Shown: positions 42,294-54,037 of the stretch, piece after piece
Layout: each line of letters begins with the position of its first letter
Numbering within the stretch: the stretch's first letter is position 1
Origin: Duffyella gerundensis
GTDB taxonomy: Bacteria > Pseudomonadota > Gammaproteobacteria > Enterobacterales > Enterobacteriaceae
NCBI RefSeq assembly: GCF_001517405.1
Contig: NZ_LN907827.1
Location: 872,586 to 936,585 of the forward strand
Direction of reading: 5' to 3'
DNA length: 64,000 nt
Made by a program: the position numbers and the translations under genes
Notes under the pieces: generated by a model
What the model was told of the DNA's origin: nothing
The model's input: only the letters and a program-made list of their open reading frames with translations
The model's database searches: none

Positions 42294-43082
42294 GTGATTG
42301 ATCAAACCGCCGTAATCCACCCAAGTTCTGTCATCGAAGAGGGCGCTGTTATTGGCCCTCGCGTTCGCATTGGTCCTTTCTGCTATATCGGGGCGCATGT
42401 CGAAATCGGTGAAGGAACCGTGCTCAATTCTCATGTCGTGGTCAATGGCCACACACGTATCGGCAAAGAAAATCAGATTTACCAGTTTGTCTCCATCGGT
42501 GAGGTAAACCAGGATCTGAAATATGCCGGAGAACCCACGCGCGTTGAAATTGGCGATCGTAACCGCATTCGTGAAAGCGTAACGATTCACCGTGGCACCG
42601 TGCAGGGCACCGAAGTCACCGTTATTGGCAACGATAATCTGCTGATGGTCAATACGCACATTGCGCATGACTGTACCATTGGCAATCGTTGCATCTTTGC
42701 GAATAACGCGACCCTGGGTGGCCATGTCACCGTTGATGATTTTGCTATCATCGGCGGCATGACGGCGGTTCATCAGTGGTGCACCATTGGCGCACACGTG
42801 ATGGTTGGCGGCTGTTCTGGCGTTGCCCAGGATGTGCCGCCTTACGTGATTGCTCAAGGGAATCACGCTACGCCGTTTGGTATCAACATTGAAGGCCTGA
42901 AACGTCGTGGCTTCAGCAAAGAGTCTCTTCACGCAATTCGCAATGCCTATAAGCTGCTTTATCGCAGTGGCAGAACGCTGGATGAAGTGAAACCGGAAAT
43001 CGAAGCGATTGCGCAGCAGCATCCTGAAGTGCAGCCGTTCTACGATTTCTTTGCCCGATCGACCCGAGGCTTAATTCGCTAA
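42294..43082 (+). CDS. lpxA: UDP-N-acetylglucosamine acyltransferase LpxA, GTG start
   Basis: First step of lipid A synthesis. The 262 residues (E. coli length) form a left-handed beta helix with catalytic H125 (THIAHD; H122 nearby) and end in the helical [14 protein letters not shown] 42294 gives [10 protein letters not shown], matching E. coli MIDKSAFVHP. It is followed by lpxB after three bases. Confidence 0.98.
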   Translation: MIDQTAVIHPSSVIEEGAVIGPRVRIGPFCYIGAHVEIGEGTVLNSHVVVNGHTRIGKENQIYQFVSIGEVNQDLKYAGEPTRVEIGDRNRIRESVTIHRGTVQGTEVTVIGNDNLLMVNTHIAHDCTIGNRCIFANNATLGGHVTVDDFAIIGGMTAVHQWCTIGAHVMVGGCSGVAQDVPPYVIAQGNHATPFGINIEGLKRRGFSKESLHAIRNAYKLLYRSGRTLDEVKPEIEAIAQQHPEVQPFYDFFARSTRGLIR

Positions 43083-43085
43083 CTC

Positions 43086-44234
43086 ATGTCTGAGCGTCCA
43101 CTCGTTATTGCCCTTGTCGCCGGAGAAACCTCCGGCGATATTCTTGGCGCCGGCCTTATCCGCGCGCTGAAAGCTAAGCATCCTGATACCCGCTTTGTTG
43201 GCGTTGCCGGCCCGCGTATGCAGGCTGAAGGCTGCGAAGCCTGGTATGAAATGGAAGAGCTGGCGGTGATGGGCATTGTTGAAGTGCTTGGTCGCCTGCC
43301 GCGTCTGATCAAAATAGGCGGCGATTTAACGCGTCGCTTTACCGCATTAAAACCTGATGTTTTTGTTGGCATCGACGCGCCTGATTTTAATATCACGCTG
43401 GAAGGCCGCCTGAAACGGCAGGGTATTCGCACCATCCACTATGTCAGCCCGTCAGTATGGGCATGGCGACAGAAGCGTGTGTTCAAAATTGGCCGCAACA
43501 CCAATATGGTGTTGGCATTTTTGCCGTTTGAAAAAGCGTTCTACGATCGCTTTAACGTGCCTTGCCGCTTTATCGGCCACACTATGGCCGATGCGATGCC
43601 GCTGCAACCGGACAAGCTGGCCGCTCGCCGCACGTTAGGCATTGCTGAGGATGCGCATTGCCTGGCGCTGCTGCCAGGCAGTCGCGGTGCTGAAGTGGAA
43701 ATGTTGAGCGCCGATTTCTTACGCACGGCGCAGATACTGCGGCAAACCTGGCCCGACCTGGAAATTGTCGTGCCGCTGGTAAACGCCAAACGGCGTGAAC
43801 AGTTTGAGCAGATCAAAGCGCAGGTTGCGCCAGAGTTAACCATGCATTTGCTGGACGGCCATGGGCGTGAAGCGATGGTGGCCAGCGATGCGGCTCTGCT
43901 TGCTTCCGGCACCGCCGCGCTGGAATGTATGCTGGCGAAATGTCCCATGGTTGTGGGATACCGCATGAAGCCGGTGACCTTCTGGCTGGCTGAGCGGCTG
44001 GTTAAAACTGACTACGTTTCCCTGCCAAACTTGCTCGCTGGCCGTGAACTGGTCAAAGAGTTGCTGCAGGATGAATGTCAGCCGGAAAAATTAGCCGCGG
44101 CATTAAAACCACTGTTGATGCCAGGCGAAACGCGTAAAGCGTTGCTGGACACATTTACTGAACTGCACCAGCAAATTCGCTGGAACGCAGATGAGCAAGC
44201 GGCGCAGGCCGTACTGGAGTTGGCGTTTGACTAA
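43086..44234 (+). CDS. lpxB: Lipid A disaccharide synthase LpxB
   Basis: Joins UDP-2,3-diacylglucosamine and lipid X, a peripheral inner-membrane GT19 glycosyltransferase. The 382 residues include [33 protein letters not shown] and [10 protein letters not shown]. It has the same length as E. coli. Its stop overlaps the rnhB TTG start by eight bases. Confidence 0.98.
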   Translation: MSERPLVIALVAGETSGDILGAGLIRALKAKHPDTRFVGVAGPRMQAEGCEAWYEMEELAVMGIVEVLGRLPRLIKIGGDLTRRFTALKPDVFVGIDAPDFNITLEGRLKRQGIRTIHYVSPSVWAWRQKRVFKIGRNTNMVLAFLPFEKAFYDRFNVPCRFIGHTMADAMPLQPDKLAARRTLGIAEDAHCLALLPGSRGAEVEMLSADFLRTAQILRQTWPDLEIVVPLVNAKRREQFEQIKAQVAPELTMHLLDGHGREAMVASDAALLASGTAALECMLAKCPMVVGYRMKPVTFWLAERLVKTDYVSLPNLLAGRELVKELLQDECQPEKLAAALKPLLMPGETRKALLDTFTELHQQIRWNADEQAAQAVLELAFD

Positions 44235-44847
44235 TTTTATCTATCCGCTGGCCACTACGATAGCAGGCGTTGATGAAGTCGGGCGAGGACCGCTGGTCGG
44301 CGCGGTGGTCACCGCTGCGGTGATCCTCGATCCGGCAAACCCGATCCCTGGCCTTGCCGATTCAAAAAAATTATCTGAGAAGCGACGCAATGCGCTCTAT
44401 GATCTGATTATTGAGCGATCGCTTGCCTGGAGTCTCGGTCGCGCTGAGCCGGAAGAGATTGATCGGCTGAATATTCTGCATGCGACTATGTTAGCGATGC
44501 AGCGTGCCGTGGCTGGATTATCGCTGACGCCAGATTATGTATTGATCGATGGCAACCGCTGTCCAGCATTGCCGATGCTGTCGCAGGCGGTGATAAAAGG
44601 CGATAGTCTGGTGGCTGAAATCAGTGCCGCGTCGATACTCGCCAAGGTCACACGCGATCGTGAAATGGCCGAACTGGATTTGCAGTTTCCTGATTACGGC
44701 TTTGCCCAGCATAAAGGTTATCCCACCGCTTTCCATCTGGAAAAGCTGGCGAAACATGGCGCAACGCCGCATCACCGACGCAGTTTTGCCCCGGTGCGTA
44801 ATGCCCTGCTGGATGCAGAAGTGCTGGCCTCGTCCCGCACGCTGTAA
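44227..44847 (+). CDS. rnhB: Ribonuclease HII, probable TTG start
   Basis: Removes misincorporated ribonucleotides and RNA in RNA-DNA hybrids. The acidic catalytic residues are in [14 protein letters not shown] and VLIDGNRC, with GYPT after. The longest frame starts at ATG 44191, deep inside lpxB; the conserved protein begins around [11 protein letters not shown], so TTG 44227 (206 residues) is preferred. The overlap suggests coupling to lpxB. Confidence 0.93.
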   Translation: MTNFIYPLATTIAGVDEVGRGPLVGAVVTAAVILDPANPIPGLADSKKLSEKRRNALYDLIIERSLAWSLGRAEPEEIDRLNILHATMLAMQRAVAGLSLTPDYVLIDGNRCPALPMLSQAVIKGDSLVAEISAASILAKVTRDREMAELDLQFPDYGFAQHKGYPTAFHLEKLAKHGATPHHRRSFAPVRNALLDAEVLASSRTL

Positions 44848-44878
44848 TGGCTTCAACCTGTTTTAAGCGGAAAATACT

Positions 44879-47800
44879 ATGGCCGAACCACGTTTTATTC
44901 ACCTGCACGTACACAGTGATTATTCGATGGTCGATGGACTGGCCAAAACCGGGCCGCTGGTAAAAAAAGCGGCAGCACTTGGCATGCCTGCCATTGCCAT
45001 TACCGATTACACCAACCTCTGTGGTCTGGTGAAGTTCTACGGTACGGCACACGGTGCTGGCATCAAGCCGATTATCGGCGCCGATTTCCAGGTCGCCAGC
45101 GAGCTGATGGGCGACGAGCTCACCTATCTCACCGTGCTGGCCTCCAATAACGACGGCTATCAAAACCTGACCCAACTCATTTCGCGCGCCTATTTGCGTG
45201 GCTACGGCATCGCCGGTCCGATCATCGATCGTGACTGGCTGATTGAGCTGGGTGAAGGATTGATACTGCTTTCCGGTGGCCGACGCGGCGATGTCGGCCG
45301 CAGTTTATTACGTGGTAATCAGGCGCTGGTGTCACAATGCCTGGCCTTTTATCAGACACATTTTCCCGATCGTTATTACCTCGAACTGGTGCGCACCGGG
45401 CGTCAGGATGAAGAGAGCTATCTGCATGCCGCCGTTGAACTGGCCATTGCCGAATCGGTGCCGGTAGTAGCCACCAATGAAGTCTGCTTCCTGACCGAAG
45501 ATGAGTTTGACGCGCACGAAATCCGCGTGGCGATTCATGATGGTTTTACCCTCGACGATCCTAAGCGCCCACGTAACTACAGTCCGCAGCAATATATGCG
45601 CAGCGAAGAAGAGATGTGCGCCCTGTTTGCTGACATCCCGGAAGCGCTGGAGAACAGCGTAGAAATTGCGCGTCGCTGCAACGTCACCGTGCGCCTTGGC
45701 GAATACTTCCTGCCGCAGTTTCCTACCGGCGAGATGACCACCGAAGATTTTCTGGTAAAAAAATCCCGTGAAGGGCTGGAAGAGCGTCTGGAATTCCTGT
45801 TTCCGGATGAGGCGGTGCGTCTGGAAAAACGCCCGGCTTACGATGAACGTCTGGAGATTGAACTGACGGTGATCAACCAGATGGGATTCCCGGGCTACTT
45901 TTTGATCGTGATGGAGTTTATCCAGTGGTCAAAAGACAACGGTATTCCGGTCGGTCCCGGCCGTGGCTCTGGTGCTGGCTCCCTGGTCGCCTATGCGCTG
46001 AAAATCACCGATATCGATCCACTGGCCTTTGATCTGCTGTTTGAACGCTTCCTGAATCCGGAACGTGTTTCCATGCCTGACTTTGACGTCGATTTCTGTA
46101 TGGAAAAACGCGATCAGGTGATTGATCACGTGGCCGAAATGTATGGCCGCGAGGCGGTATCGCAAATTATCACCTTTGGTACCATGGCGGCGAAGGCGGT
46201 TATTCGTGACGTGGGCCGCGTGCTGGGCCATCCCTATGGCTTTGTTGATCGCATCTCCAAACTGATTCCGCCCGATCCCGGCATGACGCTGGAAAAAGCC
46301 TTTGTCGCTGAGCCGCAGTTGCCGGAGATTTACGAGGCGGATGAAGAGGTTAAAGCGCTGATTGATATGGCGCGTAAGCTGGAAGGCGTTACGCGTAATG
46401 CCGGTAAACATGCTGGTGGCGTGGTCATTGCCCCAACCAAAATCACCGATTTTTCCCCGCTCTATTGCGATGAAAATGGCCAGTTCCCGGTAACGCAGTT
46501 TGATAAGAACGACGTCGAATATGCCGGGCTGGTGAAATTCGACTTTTTAGGCCTGCGCACCTTAACCATCATCGACTGGGCGCTGAAGATGATCAATCCG
46601 CGCCGGGCGAAGCAGGGCCTTGAGCCGATTGATATTACTGCGATCCCGCTTGAGGATAAAAAAAGCTTCGACATGCTGCAGCGCGCGGAAACCACGGCGG
46701 TATTCCAGCTCGAATCACGCGGTATGAAAGATCTGATCAAGCGCCTGAAGCCGGACTGCTTTGAAGATATGATCGCGCTGGTGGCGCTGTTCCGTCCGGG
46801 GCCGCTGCAATCCGGCATGGTGGATAACTTTATTGACCGTAAACACGGCCGTGAAGCGATCTCCTATCCTGACATTCAGTGGCAGCACGAGTCACTGAAA
46901 CCGGTGCTGGAACCGACCTACGGCATTATTCTGTATCAGGAACAGGTGATGCAGATTGCGCAGGTGCTTTCAGGCTACACACTGGGCGGTGCGGATATGC
47001 TGCGTCGCGCAATGGGTAAAAAGAAGCCGGAAGAGATGGCCAAGCAGCGCTCGGTGTTTCAGGATGGCGCCGAAAGCATGGGCATCGACGGCGAACTGTC
47101 GATGAAAATCTTCGATCTGGTAGAGAAATTTGCCGGTTACGGCTTTAACAAATCGCACTCGGCTGCCTACGCGCTGGTCTCCTATCAAACGTTGTGGCTG
47201 AAAGCGCACTATCCGGCGGAATTCATGGCGGCGGTGATGACCGCGGATATGGACAATACCGAGAAGGTGGTTGGCCTGGTGGATGAGTGCTGGCGTATGG
47301 GCCTCAAGGTGCTGCCGCCGGATATCAACTCCGGTCTGTATCAATTTCACGTTAATGATGAAGGCGAGATCGTTTACGGCATCGGCGCAATCAAAGGCGT
47401 GGGTGAAGGCCCGATCGAGGCGATCCTTGAAGCACGTAACCAGGATGGCTATTTTAAAGAGCTGTTTGATCTCTGCGCGCGCACCGATACCAAAAAGATC
47501 AATCGGCGGGTGATGGAAAAACTGATCATGTCCGGCGCTTTTGATCGCCTTGGCCCACACCGGGCGGCGTTGATGAGTGCGCTGCCCGATGCGCTGAAAG
47601 CCGCGGATCAGCATGCCAAAGCGGAAGCCATCGGCCAGTCAGACATGTTCGGCGTGCTGGCGGAAGAGCCGGAGCAGGTGGAGAAATCCTATGCCAGCGT
47701 GACCCGTTGGCCAGAGCAGGTTCAGCTGGATGGTGAACGCGAAACGTTAGGATTGTATCTAACCGGGCATCCGATTAATCAGTACCTTAAAGAGATCGAG

Positions 47801-48361
47801 CGTTATGTTGGCGGCGTGCGCCTGAAAGAGATGCACCCAACGGAACGTGGTAAGATCATTACCGCAGCCGGATTAGTGGTGTCGGCGCGTGTGATGGTAA
47901 CCAAACGCGGTAACCGTATCGGCATCTGTACGCTTGACGATCGATCCGGTCGTCTTGAGGTCATGTTATTTACCGATGCCCTCGATAAGTATCAGCATTT
48001 GCTGGAAAAAGACCGTATCCTGCTCGTCAGCGGACAGGTCAGCTTCGATGATTTCAGCGGCGGGCTTAAAATGACCGCACGCGAAGTGATGGACATTGAC
48101 GAAGCACGCGAAAAGTATGCTCGCGGGCTTGCTATCTCGCTGACGGACAGGCAAATTGATGACCAGCTTTTAAACCGTCTCCGTCAGTCCCTGGAGCCCC
48201 ATCGTTCGGGAACCATTCCGGTGCATCTCTACTATCAGAGAGAGGACGCGCGGGCGAAGCTGCGCTTTGGTGCAGCGTGGCGTATTTCGCCCAGCGATCG
48301 TTTGCTCAACGATCTGCGATCGTTGATCGGTTCGGAGCAGGTGGAACTGGAGTTTGACTAA
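44879..48361 (+). CDS. dnaE: DNA polymerase III alpha subunit
   Basis: The replicative polymerase subunit. It has 1160 residues, as in E. coli: N-terminal PHP domain ([14 protein letters not shown]), the palm Asp pair in MPDFDVDF near 401-403, the third Asp further on, HhH and OB regions (about 830-1075) and the C-terminal tau-binding end (ELEFD). Thirteen bases before accA. Confidence 0.99.
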   Translation: MAEPRFIHLHVHSDYSMVDGLAKTGPLVKKAAALGMPAIAITDYTNLCGLVKFYGTAHGAGIKPIIGADFQVASELMGDELTYLTVLASNNDGYQNLTQLISRAYLRGYGIAGPIIDRDWLIELGEGLILLSGGRRGDVGRSLLRGNQALVSQCLAFYQTHFPDRYYLELVRTGRQDEESYLHAAVELAIAESVPVVATNEVCFLTEDEFDAHEIRVAIHDGFTLDDPKRPRNYSPQQYMRSEEEMCALFADIPEALENSVEIARRCNVTVRLGEYFLPQFPTGEMTTEDFLVKKSREGLEERLEFLFPDEAVRLEKRPAYDERLEIELTVINQMGFPGYFLIVMEFIQWSKDNGIPVGPGRGSGAGSLVAYALKITDIDPLAFDLLFERFLNPERVSMPDFDVDFCMEKRDQVIDHVAEMYGREAVSQIITFGTMAAKAVIRDVGRVLGHPYGFVDRISKLIPPDPGMTLEKAFVAEPQLPEIYEADEEVKALIDMARKLEGVTRNAGKHAGGVVIAPTKITDFSPLYCDENGQFPVTQFDKNDVEYAGLVKFDFLGLRTLTIIDWALKMINPRRAKQGLEPIDITAIPLEDKKSFDMLQRAETTAVFQLESRGMKDLIKRLKPDCFEDMIALVALFRPGPLQSGMVDNFIDRKHGREAISYPDIQWQHESLKPVLEPTYGIILYQEQVMQIAQVLSGYTLGGADMLRRAMGKKKPEEMAKQRSVFQDGAESMGIDGELSMKIFDLVEKFAGYGFNKSHSAAYALVSYQTLWLKAHYPAEFMAAVMTADMDNTEKVVGLVDECWRMGLKVLPPDINSGLYQFHVNDEGEIVYGIGAIKGVGEGPIEAILEARNQDGYFKELFDLCARTDTKKINRRVMEKLIMSGAFDRLGPHRAALMSALPDALKAADQHAKAEAIGQSDMFGVLAEEPEQVEKSYASVTRWPEQVQLDGERETLGLYLTGHPINQYLKEIERYVGGVRLKEMHPTERGKIITAAGLVVSARVMVTKRGNRIGICTLDDRSGRLEVMLFTDALDKYQHLLEKDRILLVSGQVSFDDFSGGLKMTAREVMDIDEAREKYARGLAISLTDRQIDDQLLNRLRQSLEPHRSGTIPVHLYYQREDARAKLRFGAAWRISPSDRLLNDLRSLIGSEQVELEFD

Positions 48362-48373
48362 AACAGGAACATT

Positions 48374-49333
48374 ATGAGTCTTAATTACCTGGATTTTGAA
48401 CAGCCAATCGCGGAACTGGAAGCGAAGATTGATTCGCTTAAGTCGGTTGGCCGTCAGGATGAGAAACACGATATTAATCTGGATGAAGAAGTGCAGCGCC
48501 TGCGCGAAAAAAGCGTTGAGCTGACACGGAAAATATTCTCAGATTTGGGTGCCTGGCAAATTGCCCAGTTGGCGCGTCATCCGTTGCGCCCTTATACCTT
48601 TGATTATGTGCGTAACATCTTTACTGACTTTGACGAGCTGGCGGGCGATCGCGCCTATGCAGACGACAAAGCCATTGTTGGCGGTACCGCGCGTATTGAT
48701 GGCCGGCCTGTGATGATCATTGGTCATCAGAAAGGACGTGAAACCAAAGAGAAGATTCGCCGTAACTTTGGTATGCCCGCTCCGGAAGGCTATCGCAAAG
48801 CGCTGCGCCTGATGGAAATGGCCGAGCGCTTTAAAATGCCGATCATTACTTTTATCGATACGCCGGGTGCTTACCCGGGCGTGGGTGCAGAAGAGCGCGG
48901 ACAGTCCGAAGCTATCGCACGCAATCTGCGCGAGATGTCCGGTCTGAAAGTGCCGGTTATTTGCACGGTCATCGGTGAGGGCGGTTCTGGCGGTGCGCTG
49001 GCCATTGGCGTAGGCGACAAAGTGAACATGCTGCAATACAGCACCTATTCGGTGATTTCACCGGAAGGCTGCGCGTCGATTCTGTGGAAAAGCGCAGACA
49101 AAGCGCCGCTGGCTGCGGAAGCGATGGGCATTATTGCTCCTCGCCTGAAAGAGCTGAAGCTGATCGACTCGGTGATTCCTGAGCCGTTGGGTGGCGCGCA
49201 TCGTCATCCACTGGAAATTGCGGCATCATTAAAATCGCAGCTGCTGGCCGATCTGGCCGATCTCGACGTGTTGAACACCGAAGAGCTGCTTAATCGTCGC
49301 TATCAGCGCCTGATGAGCTACGGTTACGCCTGA
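48374..49333 (+). CDS. accA: Acetyl-CoA carboxylase carboxyltransferase alpha subunit
   Basis: With AccD, transfers CO2 from biotin to acetyl-CoA, giving malonyl-CoA. The 319 residues equal E. coli. Crotonase-like motifs: [18 protein letters not shown] and [14 protein letters not shown] form the CoA and oxyanion sites. The N-terminal helix ([17 protein letters not shown]) is typical. Its terminator follows after 25 bases. Confidence 0.99.
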   Translation: MSLNYLDFEQPIAELEAKIDSLKSVGRQDEKHDINLDEEVQRLREKSVELTRKIFSDLGAWQIAQLARHPLRPYTFDYVRNIFTDFDELAGDRAYADDKAIVGGTARIDGRPVMIIGHQKGRETKEKIRRNFGMPAPEGYRKALRLMEMAERFKMPIITFIDTPGAYPGVGAEERGQSEAIARNLREMSGLKVPVICTVIGEGGSGGALAIGVGDKVNMLQYSTYSVISPEGCASILWKSADKAPLAAEAMGIIAPRLKELKLIDSVIPEPLGGAHRHPLEIAASLKSQLLADLADLDVLNTEELLNRRYQRLMSYGYA

Positions 49334-49358
49334 TCATCACCCCAACAAAGAAAGCGCA

Positions 49359-49390
49359 GGGCAGAATAGCGATATTCTGCCCTTTTTTAT
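49359..49390 (+). terminator. Rho-independent terminator of accA
   Basis: GGGCAGAATA (49359-49368) pairs with TATTCTGCCC (49373-49382) around GCGA, followed by TTTTTTAT. Ends the long bam-lpx-dnaE-accA run. Confidence 0.94.
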
Positions 49391-49459
49391 GTGCTTTTAC
49401 CGACTGCCGCGCGGGTTTCGCTATGCTTATCCCTTGCTATCACCTTCAGGAGAAGAGCC

Positions 49460-51610
49460 TTGAATATTATTGCGATAATGGGGCCGCACAACGCTTTTTA
49501 TAAAGATGAACCCATCAGAGAACTCGATCTGGCGCTCACTCGTCAGGGCTTTAAGCTAATCTACCCGCAGGATGCCAACGACCTGTTAAAGCTGATTGAA
49601 CACAATCCGCGCATCTGCGGCATTATTTTCGACTGGGACGAATACAGCCTCGAGTTATGCAGCGAAATTCATCTGCTCAACGAATACCTGCCGCTCTACG
49701 CCTTTATCAACACGCACTCTTCTTTTGATGTCAGCCTCAATGAAATGCGCATGGCGCTATGGTTCTTTGAATATGCGCTGGATGCTGCTGAAGAAATCGC
49801 GCAGCGCATCCGTCAGTATACCGATGAATATATTGATACCATTACGCCGCCGCTGACCAAAGCACTGTTCACCTATGTGAAAGAGGGCAAGTATACCTTT
49901 TGTACGCCAGGTCATATGGCGGGCACCGCCTTTCAAAAAAGTCCGGTCGGCAGCTTGTTTTACGATTTTTTCGGTGGCAATGCGCTGAAGGCGGATGTAT
50001 CGATCTCGGTAACCGAGCTCGGATCGTTACTGGATCACACCGGGCCGCATCTGGAAGCTGAAGAATATATCGCCCGCACGTTTGGTGCCGAGCAGAGTTA
50101 TATGGTGACCAATGGCACGTCGACATCGAATAAAATTGTCGGTATGTATGCTGCGCCTGCCGGCAGCACGGTGCTGATCGATCGCAACTGCCATAAGTCG
50201 CTGACTCATCTGCTGATGATGAGCAACATTGTGCCCATCTGGCTCAAGCCGACGCGCAATGCACTTGGCATCCTCGGTGGCATTCCGAAGCGCGAATTCA
50301 CCCGCGAGAGTATCGCTCTGAAGGTGGCACAAACCGAAAACGCCAGCTGGCCGGTGCATGCGGTAATCACCAATTCGACCTACGATGGTCTGCTCTACAA
50401 CACGCAGTACATCAAAGAGACGCTGGATGTGCCATCGATCCACTTTGATTCCGCCTGGGTTCCTTACACCAATTTTCATCCTATTTATCAGGGCAAAAGC
50501 GGCATGAGCGGCGATCGTATGCCGGGCAAAGTGTTTTATGAAACGCAGTCAACGCACAAGCTGCTCGCGGCATTTTCTCAGGCGTCGATGATTCATATTA
50601 AAGGCGATTACGATGAGCAGACCTTTAATGAAGCCTACATGATGCACACCACGACGTCGCCGAACTATCCGATTGTCGCCTCAATTGAAACGGCTGCGGC
50701 GATGCTGCGCGGTAATCCGGGCCGCCGCCTGATAAATCGCTCGGTGGAACGCGCGCTGCATTTCCGGCGTGAGGTGCAGCGTCTGCGGGAAGAGTCAGAA
50801 GGATGGTTTTTTGATATCTGGCAGCCCGACGGCATCGATGAGGCGGAATGCTGGCCGATTCAGCCGGGTGACGAAGCGTGGCACGGTTTTACGCATGCCG
50901 ATCGCGATCATATGTACCTCGATCCGATCAAGGTGACTATTTTAACCCCCGGCATGAGTGAGCTTGGCGACATGGCGGCTGAAGGGATCCCGGCGGCGCT
51001 GGTAGCGAAATTCCTCGATCAACGCGGCGTAGTGGTGGAAAAAACCGGGCCTTATAACCTGCTTTTTCTGTTCAGCATTGGTATCGATAAGACCAAAGCA
51101 ATGAGCCTGCTGCGCGGCCTGACCGAATTTAAACGCGCCTTCGATCTGAATCTGCGCGTCAAAAATATGCTGCCCGATCTCTACGCAGAAGATCCCGACT
51201 TTTACCGCAACATGCGTATTCAGACGCTGGCTGCGGGCATTCATAACATGATCCGCCAACACGATCTGCCGCGTTTGATGTTGCAGGCATTCGATACGCT
51301 GCCGGAGATGAAAATGACGCCGCATCAGGCATTTCAGCAACAGGTCACCGGCAATGTAGAAACAGTGTCGATCGATCAATTAATCGGCCGCGTTTCAGCC
51401 AATATGATCCTGCCGTATCCGCCGGGCGTGCCGCTGGTCATGCCGGGCGAGATGATCACCGAGGCAAGTCGGGCGGTACTCGATTTTCTGCTGATGCTCT
51501 GCACAATAGGCGAGCATTATCCTGGCTTTGAGACCGATATTCATGGTGCTACGTTAACGGAAGAAGGGCGCTATCTGGTACGCGTGCTAAAAGAGCAGCC
51601 GTCGATATAA
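49460..51610 (+). CDS. ldcC: Constitutive lysine decarboxylase LdcC, TTG start
   Basis: PLP enzyme converting lysine to cadaverine. The 716 residues contain a wing (response-regulator-like) domain (about 1-130), the PLP core with HKSLTHLLM, DSAWVPYTNFHP and TQSTHKLLA carrying the PLP lysine, and a C-terminal domain. Location after accA and sequence favour LdcC over CadA. TTG 49460 after CAGGAGAAG gives MNIIAIMGPH; the open frame upstream to 49391 is not conserved. Confidence 0.94.
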   Translation: MNIIAIMGPHNAFYKDEPIRELDLALTRQGFKLIYPQDANDLLKLIEHNPRICGIIFDWDEYSLELCSEIHLLNEYLPLYAFINTHSSFDVSLNEMRMALWFFEYALDAAEEIAQRIRQYTDEYIDTITPPLTKALFTYVKEGKYTFCTPGHMAGTAFQKSPVGSLFYDFFGGNALKADVSISVTELGSLLDHTGPHLEAEEYIARTFGAEQSYMVTNGTSTSNKIVGMYAAPAGSTVLIDRNCHKSLTHLLMMSNIVPIWLKPTRNALGILGGIPKREFTRESIALKVAQTENASWPVHAVITNSTYDGLLYNTQYIKETLDVPSIHFDSAWVPYTNFHPIYQGKSGMSGDRMPGKVFYETQSTHKLLAAFSQASMIHIKGDYDEQTFNEAYMMHTTTSPNYPIVASIETAAAMLRGNPGRRLINRSVERALHFRREVQRLREESEGWFFDIWQPDGIDEAECWPIQPGDEAWHGFTHADRDHMYLDPIKVTILTPGMSELGDMAAEGIPAALVAKFLDQRGVVVEKTGPYNLLFLFSIGIDKTKAMSLLRGLTEFKRAFDLNLRVKNMLPDLYAEDPDFYRNMRIQTLAAGIHNMIRQHDLPRLMLQAFDTLPEMKMTPHQAFQQQVTGNVETVSIDQLIGRVSANMILPYPPGVPLVMPGEMITEASRAVLDFLLMLCTIGEHYPGFETDIHGATLTEEGRYLVRVLKEQPSI

Positions 51611-51685
51611 TCCAGAAAAGTCGTGCTTGCGGCGATGCGGTGAGCGGCATAAGGTACGCGTCACAAAAAATTTTCAGGAGTTTTC

Positions 51686-52075
51686 ATGTTAGGACTGAAG
51701 CAGGTTCATCACATCGCCATCATTGCCACCGACTATGCGCGCAGCAAAGCATTCTATTGCGACATTCTTGGCTTCACGCTGATGGGCGAGTTTTTTCGTG
51801 AAGAACGCAACTCGTGGAAAGGCGATCTGGCGTTAAACGGTCATTACACCATTGAGCTGTTCAGCTTTCCTGAACCGCCGGCGCGCGTCAGTCATCCTGA
51901 AGCCTGCGGCCTGCGCCATCTCGCCTTTAGCGTTGATGATATTGATGCGGCATGGCAACTGCTGCAACAGCAGGGCGTACAGTGTGAGCCGGTGCGTATC
52001 GATCCGCTGACCGGCAAGCGGTTCACCTTCTTTGCCGATCCCGATGGATTGCCGTTAGAACTTTATCAGGCGTAA
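51686..52075 (+). CDS. yaeR: VOC-family metalloprotein YaeR (glyoxalase-like)
   Basis: A small vicinal-oxygen-chelate protein of unknown substrate. In 129 residues: paired beta-alpha-beta-beta-beta units with probable metal ligands H9 (VHHIAII), E55 (YTIELF), H78 (LRHLAF) and E125 (PLELYQA). Preceded by CAGGAG. Conserved next to ldcC and tilS in enterobacteria. Lactoylglutathione lyase activity should not be assumed. Confidence 0.9.
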   Translation: MLGLKQVHHIAIIATDYARSKAFYCDILGFTLMGEFFREERNSWKGDLALNGHYTIELFSFPEPPARVSHPEACGLRHLAFSVDDIDAAWQLLQQQGVQCEPVRIDPLTGKRFTFFADPDGLPLELYQA

Positions 52076-52088
52076 AATAACCAGCTGT

Positions 52089-52109
52089 CGGGCCGCACTG
52101 CGCGGCCCG
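52089..52109 (+). terminator. Hairpin between yaeR and tilS
   Basis: CGGGCCGC (52089-52096) pairs with GCGGCCCG (52102-52109) around ACTGC. The following CTCTGTTTG is a poor T tract, so termination may be partial. Confidence 0.5.
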
Positions 52110-52126
52110 CTCTGTTTGAGAGTGCC

Positions 52127-53425
52127 ATGTCCCGTTTAGCCCATCTGAATATCCTGCAATCCTGCCGGCGTCTGCTGGTGGCATTTAGTGGCGGGCTGGA
52201 TTCTACCGTGCTGTTGCATCAGCTGGCAGGCTGGCGGCAACAGCACGATGTCGAACTGCGCGCGATCCATATACATCATGGCCTCAGTCCCCATGCCGAT
52301 GAATGGGTTATGCATTGTCAGCAGCTGTGTGGGCAATGGCAAATACCGTTGATCGTTGAGCGAGTTGTTGTTAACGGTCGCGAGGCGGGCATTGAGGCCG
52401 CGGCCCGTGCGGCGCGCTATACGGCATTTCGCCAGGCGCTGCTGATGGATGAAGTGCTGGTTACCGCGCAGCATCTTGACGATCAGGCGGAAACCCTGCT
52501 GTTGGCGTTGAAACGCGGCAGCGGACCGGCAGGCCTGGCGGCAATGCCTGCCACGCTCTCGCTGGGTGAACATCAGCTGGTGCGGCCGCTGCTAACGCAG
52601 TCTCGTGCGCAGCTTGTCGAGTGGGCACAGGCGTATCAACTCAGTTGGATCGAGGATGAAAGTAATCTCGATACCCGCTTTGATCGTAACTTTCTGCGTC
52701 AACAGGTGCTGCCAATACTCAGCGCCCGCTGGCCACACTTTTCTCAGGCGGCGGCGCGCAGTGCGGCACTGTGCGGTGAACAGGAACAGCTGCTCGATGA
52801 ATTGCTCGCCGCGTCGCTGTCCCAGCAGATACAGGGCAACGGATCGCTACTGATTCCACCGCTGCTGAACCTGAGCGAGGCGCATCGCAATGCGTTGCTG
52901 CGCCGCTGGATTGCGCAACAGGGCGGAAAAATGCCATCGCGCGACGCGCTGGCTCGCATCTGGCATGAAGTGATTCTCAGCCGACCCGACGCTGTGCCTT
53001 GCCTGCAACTCGGCCTGCATCAGCTGCGCCGTTATCGTGATGCACTTTACTGGCTGCCGCCATTTGCAGATATCAGCCAGCAGGTGCTGCCCTGGCAGGC
53101 GCCCTGGGCCGCATTGCAACTGCCCGATAACCTTGGCATTGTGCATCGCGCCGACGTGGGTCAGCAGGTGCGTGCGCCACGTGAAGATGAAAGGGTCAGC
53201 ATACGGTTTCAGGCGCGCGGGCATGTTCATATTCTCGGCCGCAACGGTGGCCGCAGTATGAAAAAAATCTGGCAGGAACTGGGCATTCCGCCGTGGCAGC
53301 GCGAGCGCACGCCGCTGATTTATTACAATGAACAACTGATCGCCGCGCCTGGCCTGTTTACTACCGTGCAGGGGCGCGACGATACCGATTCCGGCTGGCA
53401 TATTTGCTGGCAACACCATGAGTAA
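52127..53425 (+). CDS. tilS: tRNA(Ile)-lysidine synthase
   Basis: Modifies C34 of the CAU-anticodon isoleucine tRNA to lysidine so it reads AUA. The 432 residues have the N-type PP-loop SGGLDST at 21-27, [13 protein letters not shown], and TilS C-terminal domains (about 250-432) for tRNA recognition. Its end, GAGTAA, overlaps the ATG of the next gene. Confidence 0.97.
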   Translation: MSRLAHLNILQSCRRLLVAFSGGLDSTVLLHQLAGWRQQHDVELRAIHIHHGLSPHADEWVMHCQQLCGQWQIPLIVERVVVNGREAGIEAAARAARYTAFRQALLMDEVLVTAQHLDDQAETLLLALKRGSGPAGLAAMPATLSLGEHQLVRPLLTQSRAQLVEWAQAYQLSWIEDESNLDTRFDRNFLRQQVLPILSARWPHFSQAAARSAALCGEQEQLLDELLAASLSQQIQGNGSLLIPPLLNLSEAHRNALLRRWIAQQGGKMPSRDALARIWHEVILSRPDAVPCLQLGLHQLRRYRDALYWLPPFADISQQVLPWQAPWAALQLPDNLGIVHRADVGQQVRAPREDERVSIRFQARGHVHILGRNGGRSMKKIWQELGIPPWQRERTPLIYYNEQLIAAPGLFTTVQGRDDTDSGWHICWQHHE

Positions 53426-53741
53426 GATAAGCATGAATAAAGGGATAATTGCGCTGCTGCTTATGGCCAGCGCGCCCGCTTTCGCTGCTGGCGACAGTAA
53501 AGCCGGTGAGCAAAAAGCAGCCGCCTGCATGGCCTGCCATGGCGCCGCAGGCAAAGCAGCGGTGCCGCTTTACCCAAACCTTGCGGGACAACACGCCGAC
53601 TACCTGGCGCATGCATTGCAGGCTTACAAGAAAGGTGAGCGTAATGGCGGTCAGGCAGAGGTGATGAAGGCGTTTGTGGCGGGATTAAGCGATGACGATA
53701 TAGCAGATTTGGCGGCCTGGTACAGCTCGTTGCAGCCGTGA
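53418..53741 (+). CDS. Small periplasmic class I cytochrome c
   Basis: A single-haem electron carrier by sequence. The 107-residue precursor has a signal peptide (hydrophobic [12 protein letters not shown], cleavage after about residue 23), the haem motif CMACH (37-41) and M83 (EVMKAF) as a plausible axial ligand; [14 protein letters not shown] is typical of c553/c4-type domains. The first ATG overlaps the tilS stop; a second at 53433 would shorten the n-region. In E. coli rof follows tilS directly, so this gene is extra relative to that order. The redox partner is unknown. Confidence 0.88.
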   Translation: MSKISMNKGIIALLLMASAPAFAAGDSKAGEQKAAACMACHGAAGKAAVPLYPNLAGQHADYLAHALQAYKKGERNGGQAEVMKAFVAGLSDDDIADLAAWYSSLQP

Positions 53742-53745
53742 GAGA

Positions 53746-53765
53746 GGGCGGGAAAAGACCCGCCC
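53746..53765. terminator. Hairpin between cytochrome c and rof
   Basis: GGGCGGG (53746-53752) pairs with CCCGCCC (53759-53765) around AAAAGA between convergent genes. No clear T run follows on either strand. Confidence 0.45.
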
Positions 53766-53773
53766 GCACTCGT

Positions 53774-54037
53774 TTAGTCAGCGTCGCTCATCACCACGGT
53801 GCCAATTTCTGGATGTTCAAAACTGGCAATATGATCGAGACGTAACTGTCGTGCTTCGCCGGAGAGATTGATTTCCAGATACTCAACGTTTTTGCGCGAT
53901 ACCATGTCTACCGCTTCGGCCTTTAGCTTTTCGCCATCTTTCAACGCCAGCGATAACATCCATTTTTTCTGGCAGGCGAGTTCCAGGTTGTCATAGTCGT
54001 CGCAGTTGATCGGTGTATAGGCTTCATTCGTTAACAT
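53774..54037 (-). CDS. rof: Rho-binding antiterminator Rof
   Basis: Binds Rho's primary RNA site and inhibits termination. The 87 residues match E. coli Rof through [33 protein letters not shown] and [10 protein letters not shown], with the Sm-like fold. It overlaps yaeP by 14 bases, indicating cotranscription. Confidence 0.96.
   Translation of the reverse strand: MLTNEAYTPINCDDYDNLELACQKKWMLSLALKDGEKLKAEAVDMVSRKNVEYLEINLSGEARQLRLDHIASFEHPEIGTVVMSDAD

Noticed and set aside
40582..43022. Long open frames antisense to lpxD and lpxA (267 and 243 codons)
   Set aside because: Reverse readings of hexapeptide-repeat genes, whose regular codons leave the opposite strand open; Asn/His-rich with no domain.
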